NCBI RefSeq assembly: GCF_030815585.1 | Contig: NZ_JAUSWY010000001.1 | Span: 4,650,001 to 4,714,000 of the forward strand | Origin: Arthrobacter pascens | GTDB lineage: Bacteria; Actinomycetota; Actinomycetes; Actinomycetales; Micrococcaceae | Reading direction: 5' to 3' | Length of the DNA: 64,000 nucleotides | In this document: positions 58,065 through 64,000 of the stretch, piece by piece | Numbering within the stretch: position 1 is the stretch's first letter | Layout: each line of letters starts with the position of its first letter | The notes under the pieces: model-generated | Database searches by the model: none | What the model saw: the letters and a program-made list of their open reading frames with translations, nothing else | What the model was told of the DNA's origin: nothing | Program-made: the position numbers and the translations under genes

Positions 58065-59165
58065 ATGCAACGTACGACGACGGCGCCCGCCATCGCGCGC
58101 GAACTGGCAGATAATGCCCCCAAAACCGCAAAAACAGGGAATTATCTGCCAGTTCGCGGCGGGGGGAAAGCCGGAACCAGACAGGCCGCCTGGTTCCTGG
58201 CCGCCGTCGTCGTACTTGCTCTACTCGCCGCCGCATCACTGGCCGTCGGTGCACGGGGTCTTTCCCTGGGCACCGTGTGGCAGGCCCTGATGCAGTTCGA
58301 ACCCTCCAGCGGCGACCACGCGGTGGTCCACGCACGGATCCCCCGCACGGTCCTGGGACTGCTCGCCGGCGCAGCCCTTGGCCTCGCCGGCGCGGCCATG
58401 CAGGGCGTGGCGCGCAACCCGCTGGCAGACCCGGGCATCATGGGCGTCAACGCCGGAGCGGCCCTGGCCGTGGTCACCGGAATCTACGTTTTCGGCGTCA
58501 CCTCCCTCACCGGCTACATCTGGTTCGCCTTCATTGGCGCCGCAGCGGCCGCCGTCGTGGTTTACCTCGTTGCCTCCCTGGGCAGGGAACGTGCGACACC
58601 GGTTAAGCTCGCCCTCGCGGGCGCCGCGCTGAGTGCCGGCCTCTACTCGCTGATGAATGTCATCCTGGTCTCCAGCCAGGACACCCTGGACCGCTTCCGG
58701 TTCTGGCAGGTGGGCGGGATCGCAGGCCGGGACTGGTCAGTGGTTCTGCCCGGCCTGCCTTTCCTGGCCGTGGGTGCTGTCATTGTGCTTTTGAGCGGGC
58801 GCATCCTCAACGGCCTTGCCCTGGGCGACGACATCGCACGGGGCCTCGGTCAGCGTGTGGGTCTGGCCCGCGGAATCACCGCGCTGGGAATTGTGCTGCT
58901 GTGCGGCTCCGCTACGGCGCTGGCCGGACCCATCGGCTTTGTCGGCCTGGTCATTCCGCATGCCGTCCGTTCCCTCACCGGCCCCGACTACCGCTGGATC
59001 CTGCCCTTCTCGCTGGTCCTGGCCCCGGCTTTGCTGCTGGGCGCGGACATCATCGGCAGGGTAGTCCTGCTGCCCGGCGAGGTCCCCGCAGGCATCATGA
59101 CCGCCCTGGTGGGTGCGCCGGTGTTCGTCTGGCTGATCCGGCGTGGCAAGGGGGCAGGGCTGTGA
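58065..59165 (+). CDS. Siderophore ABC permease 1 (FecCD family), with an in-frame palindromic insert
   Basis: 366 residues from ATG 58065. FecCD family membrane protein: ARIPRTVLGLLAGAALGLAG, AAMQGVARNPLADPGIMGVN, LAGPIGFVGLVIPHAVRSL and DIIGRVVLLPGEVPAGIMTA are typical. About nine to ten membrane segments. Residues about 12-34 (RELADNAPKTAKTGNYLPVR) are coded by a long palindrome at 58098-58158 and have no family counterpart; a similar stretch sits at the same place in the second permease. It lies in the cytoplasmic N-terminus, so it is likely tolerated. The stop overlaps the next start as GTGA. Confidence 0.92.
   Translation: MQRTTTAPAIARELADNAPKTAKTGNYLPVRGGGKAGTRQAAWFLAAVVVLALLAAASLAVGARGLSLGTVWQALMQFEPSSGDHAVVHARIPRTVLGLLAGAALGLAGAAMQGVARNPLADPGIMGVNAGAALAVVTGIYVFGVTSLTGYIWFAFIGAAAAAVVVYLVASLGRERATPVKLALAGAALSAGLYSLMNVILVSSQDTLDRFRFWQVGGIAGRDWSVVLPGLPFLAVGAVIVLLSGRILNGLALGDDIARGLGQRVGLARGITALGIVLLCGSATALAGPIGFVGLVIPHAVRSLTGPDYRWILPFSLVLAPALLLGADIIGRVVLLPGEVPAGIMTALVGAPVFVWLIRRGKGAGL
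58098..58158. repeat. Palindromic element inside permease 1 reading frame
   Basis: Arms CGCGAACTGGCAGATAAT (58098-58115) and ATTATCTGCCAGTTCGCG (58141-58158) are perfect 18-base inverted repeats with a 25-base loop. Both strands of the element can encode a peptide like RELADN...YLPVRA because it is self-complementary. A close relative lies at 59206-59268 in permease 2. Confidence 0.88.
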
Positions 59166-60328
59166 GTATTAAGACCGGGACCAACCATGCCGTTGCCACC
59201 AGCCCGCGCGAACAGGCAGATAATGCCCTCAACACTCCAAAAACAGGGCATTACCTGCCTGTTCGCGCCAACCTCCTGGGCCGGACCATACTGAACCGCA
59301 CCGCCGTCCTGGCCCTCGGCGTCCTGGCCCTCGGCGTCCTGGCCCTTTTTGCCGCCTACGTCCTGCTCGGCAGCTATACGGTGACAGTCCCGGACTTCTT
59401 CAAGATCCTCATCGCCCACCTCACCGGGGGCGAGAAAATCCCCGGCGCCAGCTTCATTGTGATGGAGAACAAGCTGCCCAGGGCTGTCATCGGCACCATG
59501 ATCGGCGTGGCATTCGGCCTGGCCGGCGGACTGTTCCAGACCATGCTCCGCAACCCGTTGGCCAGCCCCGACGTTATCGGCATCAGCTACGGTGCCAGTG
59601 CAGCAGCGGTCACAGCCATTGTGATTTTCGGAGCGTCCGGCGCGGCGGTGTCCGGGGCAGCCTTGGGCGGCGCACTCGGCGTCGCCGCCCTTATCTACGC
59701 CGTCTCCCGCGGCCGGTCCCTGGGATCCGGCGGCGGGAACACGGGCAACGCAGCGGGGAACCGCCTGATCCTGGCCGGAGTGGGCATCGCCGCCGCACTC
59801 CACGCCGTAGTCAGCTTCCTCATGACCCGCGCTGACATCCGCACAGCCGCTGACGCACTGGTCTGGCTCAACGGCTCACTTAACTCCGCGAGCTGGGATC
59901 GTGCCGGAATGCTGGCCCTCGCGCTGCTGATCCTCATCCCGGCCGTCGTGACCCTGGCCGGGCCGCTCCGCATCCTCGAACTCGGCGACGATGCCGCTGC
60001 CGGCTTGGGCATCCGCGTCGGGTTCACCCGCCTCGCGGTGGTGGTCACCGCCGTCGCACTCGCCGCAGTGGCGACGGCGGCCGCCGGGCCGGTCTCGTTC
60101 GTCGCCTTCCTGGCCGGCCCCATCGCCCGCCGCTTCACCCGGAAGGCCAGCCTTCCGGCGTCGGCCCTTGTTGGTGCCGTTATTGTCCTGGCGGCGGACT
60201 ACTTCGCGGCCAACCTCGCCCCCCTGCTGCTGGACGGCACGGCGCTGCCTGTCGGTGTGATCACCGGCGCCCTCGGTGCCCCGTTCCTGCTGTGGCTCCT
60301 GGTCACCGCCAACCGAAAGGATGCCTGA
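59162..60328 (+). CDS. Siderophore ABC permease 2 (FecCD family), with an in-frame palindromic insert
   Basis: 388 residues from GTG 59162, overlapping the previous stop as GTGA. FecCD family: [57 protein letters not shown] and the C-terminal [20 protein letters not shown]. It pairs with permease 1 as a heterodimer. Near the N-terminus the peptide [20 protein letters not shown] is coded by a palindrome at 59206-59268 related to that in permease 1; since the two permeases are otherwise only modestly similar, this is not simple shared ancestry. The ATPase gene follows after one base. Confidence 0.92.
   Translation: MSIKTGTNHAVATSPREQADNALNTPKTGHYLPVRANLLGRTILNRTAVLALGVLALGVLALFAAYVLLGSYTVTVPDFFKILIAHLTGGEKIPGASFIVMENKLPRAVIGTMIGVAFGLAGGLFQTMLRNPLASPDVIGISYGASAAAVTAIVIFGASGAAVSGAALGGALGVAALIYAVSRGRSLGSGGGNTGNAAGNRLILAGVGIAAALHAVVSFLMTRADIRTAADALVWLNGSLNSASWDRAGMLALALLILIPAVVTLAGPLRILELGDDAAAGLGIRVGFTRLAVVVTAVALAAVATAAAGPVSFVAFLAGPIARRFTRKASLPASALVGAVIVLAADYFAANLAPLLLDGTALPVGVITGALGAPFLLWLLVTANRKDA
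59206..59268. repeat. Palindromic element inside permease 2 reading frame
   Basis: Left arm 59206-59228 starts GCGCGAACAGGCAGATAATG, right arm 59246-59268 ends CTGCCTGTTCGCGC; 22 of 23 positions pair, with a 17-base loop. It shares arm sequence with 58098-58158 (GCGCGAAC-nGGCAGATAATG) although the loops differ in length and sequence. Confidence 0.88.
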
Positions 60329-60329
60329 C

Positions 60330-61157
60330 ATGGCAGTTCTCAACGCCCGGGACCTCACGCTGAAATACGATCAGCGCTGTGTAGTCGATGGCCTCACGGC
60401 GGAGATTCCCGAGGGCAAGGTGACCATGATCGTTGGCGCCAACGCGTGCGGAAAGTCCACGCTGCTCCGAGGCCTGTCCAGGCTTCTCAAACCCGCCGCG
60501 GGAGCTGTGACGCTGGACGGCAAAGACATCCATGCCCGCCCTGCCCGCGAACTTGCCCGCACCCTGGGCCTCCTCCCGCAGCACCCCACGGCCCCGGACG
60601 GCATAACCGTCCGGGACCTCGTGGGCCGCGGGCGGTACCCGCACCAAGGCTTCTTCCGCAGCTGGTCCGAGAAGGACGACGCCGCGATGCAGCGTGCGCT
60701 GGAAGCCACGGAAACCCTGGAACTCGCCGGCCGGAACGTTGACGAGCTGTCCGGCGGACAGCGCCAGCGCGTCTGGATTGCTATGGCGCTCGCCCAGGAG
60801 ACCGACATCCTGCTGCTGGATGAACCCACCACCTACCTTGACCTGGCCCACCAGGTTGAGGTCCTGGACCTGGTCACAGACCTGAACCGTACGCGCGGCA
60901 CCACCGTGGCTATCGTCCTGCATGACCTGAACCTGGCTGCACGGTACGCGGACCACGTCATCGCCATGAAGGGCGGCGCGGTGGTGGCACTGGGCGCGCC
61001 GGGGGACGTTGTTACCGAGGAGCTGGTTCGGGAGGTCTTCGGACTGGAGTCCCGGGTGATTCCGGATCCCGTTTCGGGCACGCCCCTGATCATCCCCATC
61101 GGCCGTCACCACGCCGCCGTCAACGCCGCCGTCAACGAACTGGAGCTCATTTCATGA
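60330..61157 (+). CDS. Siderophore ABC transporter ATP-binding protein (FepC/FecE type)
   Basis: 275 residues from ATG 60330, one base after the permease stop. Walker [21 protein letters not shown] (about residues 34-53), signature [20 protein letters not shown], Walker [17 protein letters not shown] and switch His in [20 protein letters not shown]. Note Ala-Cys-Gly within Walker A where many family members have Gly-Ala-Gly; the Lys-Ser-Thr is intact. The [20 protein letters not shown] stretch is typical of iron-siderophore ATPases. Its stop overlaps the next start. Confidence 0.93.
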   Translation: MAVLNARDLTLKYDQRCVVDGLTAEIPEGKVTMIVGANACGKSTLLRGLSRLLKPAAGAVTLDGKDIHARPARELARTLGLLPQHPTAPDGITVRDLVGRGRYPHQGFFRSWSEKDDAAMQRALEATETLELAGRNVDELSGGQRQRVWIAMALAQETDILLLDEPTTYLDLAHQVEVLDLVTDLNRTRGTTVAIVLHDLNLAARYADHVIAMKGGAVVALGAPGDVVTEELVREVFGLESRVIPDPVSGTPLIIPIGRHHAAVNAAVNELELIS

Positions 61158-62194
61158 AGACCCGCGATATTGCCTCCACCGAGCCCATGACCCTGGCGTT
61201 CGAGGTCACCGTTTCCTCCGTACAGGAGCTGAGCTCCAACTTCCGCCGGATCACGTTCGGCGGCTATTCACTGCGTGACTTCGGCGTCCACGGGGACACC
61301 ATGGACCTGCGGATCAAACTCATGATCCCGTCCCTGGCCGAGGACGGCACCCCACTTCCGCTCCCGGTCTTCGAAATGTCCCAGTCGGGCTGGTACCGGG
61401 AGTGGCTGGCCATGGACCCGGCAGTCCGCGGCTCCATGCGCACCTACACTGTGCGCCGGTCCCGGCTCGATTCGGTGTACCCGGAGATCGACGTGGACTT
61501 CGTGATGCACTTTGACTCGGACGGCAACGGCGGCCCGGCCGCTAACTGGGCCCTCAACGCCAAGCCGGGGGATGCCATCAACATCATCGGACCCAACAAC
61601 CGGGCCGCACACTGCGTTACCGCGGAGATCTACTCCGGCATCGAATGGCGGCCGGGAATGGCCCAGCGTGTCCTCCTTGCCGGCGACGAAACTGCCATCC
61701 CCGCGATCTCCGCCATCCTCGAGAGCCTGCCCGCGTACATGACCGGCCACGCATTCCTTGAGGTGCCGGAGGCGGGTGACTTCCTGGATCTCAAGACGCG
61801 CGCCGACGTCGAGATCACCTGGCTTGCCCGCGGCGCGGCCATCGGCCGCTCCCGCCCGCACGGTGAGATGCTCCAAGAAGCCGTCCGCCTGGCCGTTCCG
61901 GTGCCGGGCTGGGTGGCGATCAAAGCCTCCGACGGCGGCGCAGGCCCCGAGCCGGAGGACGTCAACGTGGATGTGGACATCCTCTGGGAGACCCCTGCGC
62001 GAATGGACACCGCGGCGATCGGTGCCACCAAGAACCCGGACATGCCGGCAGGCGCCATGCCTTTCTACGCCTGGATCGCCGGTGAAGCAGCCGTCATCAA
62101 GGACATGCGGCGGTACCTGGTGCGGGATGTGGGGATCGACCGGAAGCAGGTTGCGTTCATGGGGTACTGGCGTCAGGGCAAGGCCGAGGTCTAG
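61154..62194 (+). CDS. Siderophore-interacting protein (ferric-siderophore reductase)
   Basis: 346 residues from ATG 61154, overlapping the ATPase stop as ATGA. FAD-binding-9/SIP fold: [80 protein letters not shown] and the C-terminal [16 protein letters not shown]. Such proteins reduce ferric siderophore in the cytoplasm, using NAD(P)H, and release the iron, as ViuB-like proteins do. It is longer than the minimal family by an insert around residues 255-290 ([20 protein letters not shown]). Last gene of the iron operon. Confidence 0.92.
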   Translation: MKTRDIASTEPMTLAFEVTVSSVQELSSNFRRITFGGYSLRDFGVHGDTMDLRIKLMIPSLAEDGTPLPLPVFEMSQSGWYREWLAMDPAVRGSMRTYTVRRSRLDSVYPEIDVDFVMHFDSDGNGGPAANWALNAKPGDAINIIGPNNRAAHCVTAEIYSGIEWRPGMAQRVLLAGDETAIPAISAILESLPAYMTGHAFLEVPEAGDFLDLKTRADVEITWLARGAAIGRSRPHGEMLQEAVRLAVPVPGWVAIKASDGGAGPEPEDVNVDVDILWETPARMDTAAIGATKNPDMPAGAMPFYAWIAGEAAVIKDMRRYLVRDVGIDRKQVAFMGYWRQGKAEV

Positions 62195-62279
62195 GCGCTT
62201 CCTGATGAATCATCACGTTAACGAACCGCGGTCGTTGCAACTCCCGAAAGTCAGGGTGTTGCAACTGTGAGTATTGGTT
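62195..62279. other. Iron operon end, and left flank of the IS110 element
   Basis: No gene. The 9-base GTTGCAACT occurs twice, at about 62233-62241 and 62258-62266, separated by roughly 25 bases. These could be part of the IS110 left end or its target. No terminator hairpin for the iron operon was recognised. Confidence 0.4.
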
Positions 62280-62540
62280 GTAGCTGGTCTGGGACTGGCT
62301 GGCCGGATAGATATCCGGCCGTTCCATCCCGTGGACGTGACTCATGTTGCGACTGACCCCCAGGTGTCATTCGATCGACTTGTCCGTCCATCGGGGTGGT
62401 CCGGCCGGTACCTGTCCGGCCCACCTCGGTAGCTTGATCAGAAGATTGTCCACCCCTTGCGGGGCGTGACCCATCACAGTGCTGTTCCTTTGGTGACCTC
62501 TACCCGGACTGGTGACGGCCGGTGACGGCCATGACCATAT
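62280..62540 (+). ncRNA. Candidate IS110 bridge-RNA region
   Basis: Non-coding region directly before the IS110 transposase. It contains a perfect hairpin GGCCGGATA/TATCCGGCC (about 62303-62322, 2-base loop) and further GC-rich self-complementary segments, such as the GTCCGGCC...TGTCCGGCCCACC part near 62400-62425. IS110-group elements encode a structured bridge RNA in this left-end position, which guides donor and target recognition. The direct repeat GGTGACGGCC x2 lies at about 62510-62529. The exact RNA ends and loops cannot be set by eye. Confidence 0.35.
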
Positions 62541-62560
62541 CCGTGAAGAGGAAGGTAGGA

Positions 62561-63925
62561 ATGACCGCCATGTCTATCGTCGCGCATGCCCATCCCTTTG
62601 TCGTGGGCGTCGACACGCACGCCCGAAACCATGTCTACGCCATCCTCGACGCCACCAACGGCGCACTATTGGATACGCGGTCATTCCCCACCACCGCAGC
62701 CGGGATCAACCGGGCCATCAAATGGGTCGCACGCCGCACCAACGCCGACGCAGACACCCTCTGGGTCATCGAAGGAGCCGCATCCTACGGCGCGATCCTC
62801 GCCGGCACCGTGGCCACCCACGGATTCCCAGTCGCCGAGGCGCCGGGCATGGATGCCAAGAAGCGCCTCGGCGTGGGCAAGTCCGATGCCCTGGACGCCC
62901 ATCGGATCGCCATGGCCGTTCTGCCCCTGCCGGTGGACAAGCTGCGCCGACCACGCCTTCATGACGGGGTCCGCCAGGGCGTGCGGATCCTGGTCACGGC
63001 GCGGGGATCCATGAGCAAGGACCGGACCCGGTCGGTCAACGCGCTCAACGCACTGGTGCGCGGCAACGACCTGGGCATCGATGCCCGCCAGAAGCTCACA
63101 GGCGCCCAGATCACCGAGGTCTCAAAGTGGCGTTCCCGCGAGGAAGAGCTTTCCTTGTCCATTGCCCGTGCTGAGGCCGTGCGGCTGGCCAAACACGTCC
63201 TGGCGCTGGATGAGCAACTCACGGTCAACGAGAACCAGCTGGACGAGCTGGTGAAGGTCAGCGAGGCCTCACCGTTACTGGAGGAAACGGGGTTCAGAGC
63301 GATCAGCGCCGCGAAGTGTCTCGCCGCGTGGTCGCACGAGGGCAGGGTCCGTAACGAGGCAGCATTTGCCTCCCTGGCCGGGGTAAATCCGATCCCCGCG
63401 TCCTCCGGGAACACTGTCCGGCACCGGTTGAACCGGGGCGGTGACCGGTCCCTGAACAGTGCCTTGCACATGGTCGCGGTCGTCAGGATGGCCCATGATG
63501 GCGATACCCGCGGGTACGTGGAGAAGCGCCGCGCCGAGGGTCGTACGGACAAGGAAATTCGTCGTTGCATCAAACGCTACCTGGCCCGCCGCATCTACCG
63601 CACGCTCAGCGCGGCGGCAATAGCGATGACGCGGCTTGACAGACATAGAAGAGTCGACCGCTGGAACTCGCCAGGGTGCGAGTGGGTCTTTCTCATTCAG
63701 TTCGTTGCCGCTCAGAGTCTTGCGGCACTCCGCGAGTCGGCCCGCGGCTATTCCAACCGTTCCGCGGGCGGGCCCTCAGCCGGAAAGGGCTGTCTTATCC
63801 GTAGACGCGGACCCAATCGACCTGCATCTGCGAGGGCTTGGTGGCGGAGCCGTCCGGGAACCAATCCAGCTGCAATGTCTGTTTCATGGCCACCGAGGGC
63901 TGGTGCGCCGGGTTCGTGTCGGTGA
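62561..63925 (+). CDS. IS110-family transposase, with an extended C-terminus
   Basis: 454 residues from ATG 62561 (GGAAGGTAGGA before it). DEDD-type N-terminal RuvC-like domain: first Asp in FVVGVDTHARNHVYAIL, Glu in LWVIEGAASYGAILAG and the paired Asp in GKSDALDAHRIAMAVLP. The C-terminal transposase_20 domain holds the Ser nucleophile region (SLAGVNPIPASSGNTVRHRL, NRGGDRSLNSALHMVAVVRM). Family members normally end soon after the segment RYLARRIYRTLS (about residue 355); here the frame continues 90 more residues that are antisense to the GH16 gene, so the natural stop has probably been lost or lies at the IS edge. Confidence 0.88.
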   Translation: MTAMSIVAHAHPFVVGVDTHARNHVYAILDATNGALLDTRSFPTTAAGINRAIKWVARRTNADADTLWVIEGAASYGAILAGTVATHGFPVAEAPGMDAKKRLGVGKSDALDAHRIAMAVLPLPVDKLRRPRLHDGVRQGVRILVTARGSMSKDRTRSVNALNALVRGNDLGIDARQKLTGAQITEVSKWRSREEELSLSIARAEAVRLAKHVLALDEQLTVNENQLDELVKVSEASPLLEETGFRAISAAKCLAAWSHEGRVRNEAAFASLAGVNPIPASSGNTVRHRLNRGGDRSLNSALHMVAVVRMAHDGDTRGYVEKRRAEGRTDKEIRRCIKRYLARRIYRTLSAAAIAMTRLDRHRRVDRWNSPGCEWVFLIQFVAAQSLAALRESARGYSNRSAGGPSAGKGCLIRRRGPNRPASARAWWRSRPGTNPAAMSVSWPPRAGAPGSCR

Positions 63926-64000
63926 AGGTCTTCACTCCGTCGACGTATCCGGTGATGGCGGCCGGGGTCCACTCCACCGCGTAGTTGTGCCACTGTGTGC
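63795..64000 (-). CDS. GH16-type glycoside hydrolase, C-terminal fragment (runs off right edge)
   Basis: The last 67 residues of a minus-strand gene whose start is beyond the window. Its stop is at 63795-63797. The visible part contains WHNYAVEWTPAAITGYVDGV and ends LQLDWFPDGSATKPSQMQVD followed by WVRVYG. This is the end of a concanavalin-like beta-sandwich as in GH16 beta-glucanases and related enzymes, where the phrase W-H-x-Y-x-x-E-W-T-P and the final V-D-W-V-R-V-Y are usual. Substrate not decidable from this part. It lies antisense to the extended tail of the IS110 transposase frame. Confidence 0.8.
   Translation of the reverse strand, partial: TQWHNYAVEWTPAAITGYVDGVKTFTDTNPAHQPSVAMKQTLQLDWFPDGSATKPSQMQVDWVRVYG

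Noticed and set aside
58098..58158. Ordinary intrinsic terminator
   Set aside because: It lies inside an otherwise continuous permease reading frame near its start and has no U-run. The related element in the next gene supports a repeat instead.

Overview
The window is GC-rich (most codons end in G or C), uses GTG and TTG starts freely, and packs genes into operons with 4-bp ATGA/GTGA overlaps. Gene content (DUF222-HNH protein, LtrA, HipBA, Wadjet-type JetABC, siderophore uptake) points to a soil actinomycete of the Micrococcaceae, most like Arthrobacter or Pseudarthrobacter. That placement is inference from style and families, not from a marker gene.

Layout. 1-9.3 kb: start of an rraA-like gene, an MFS transporter with a TetR regulator, an NAD(P) malic enzyme with a CRP-like site upstream, small membrane and hypothetical genes, a LysE exporter beside an AsnC/Lrp regulator, then a WXG100-like protein translationally coupled to a lipoprotein, and a second AsnC/Lrp regulator. 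9.3-12.5 kb: strong hairpins in a gene-free stretch, gluQRS, an HD hydrolase and LtrA. 12.7-15.6 kb: a DUF222-HNH gene split by an IS256-family element and decayed. 15.7-17.0 kb: a GNAT acetyltransferase fused to an AAA+ ATPase.

17.1-27.0 kb is a complete non-phosphorylating L-fucose catabolic locus. It holds mutarotase, fucose dehydrogenase (AKR), fuconolactonase, fuconate dehydratase, 2-keto-3-deoxyfuconate dehydrogenase (SDR) and diketo-deoxyfuconate hydrolase (FAH fold), plus a ribose-type sugar ABC transporter and a FadR-type GntR repressor. A 15-bp near-palindrome (AAACATCsGATGTTT) recurs at the divergent promoter and before the repressor gene, so the likely regulon can be read from sequence. 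27.1-32.0 kb is an asparagine/aspartate operon (GntR regulator, asparaginase, aspartate ammonia-lyase, amino-acid permease), apparently led by a leaderless regulator mRNA. Divergent from it is a hipBA toxin-antitoxin pair with repeated CGGTACG/CGTACCG sites.

33.8-46.9 kb is mixed chromosomal content: UDG-like protein, exported GH32 fructan hydrolase with an unusual N-terminal domain, GIY-YIG-like protein, S4 RNA-binding protein, SDR, sulfite-oxidase-type molybdoenzyme, two aldo/keto reductases, YchJ-like protein, membrane proteins and an acyl-CoA dehydrogenase. 47.1-56.0 kb carries jetA-jetB-jetC (SMC-like Wadjet/MksFEB) with no jetD in sight. Directly after jetC comes a tandem array of 32-bp units, interrupted by an IS3-family element that itself contains an IS256-family element. 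Both insertions have clean target duplications, and removing them restores the seventh 32-bp unit exactly.

56.0-64.0 kb: an FBP-domain protein, then a five-gene iron-siderophore uptake operon behind a DtxR/IdeR-like iron box and a 19-bp palindrome. Both permease genes carry the same long palindromic element inside the reading frame near the start, reminiscent of protein-coding palindromic elements. The window ends with an IS110-family element, whose 5' non-coding region is a candidate bridge-RNA locus, and the C-terminus of a GH16 glycoside hydrolase.
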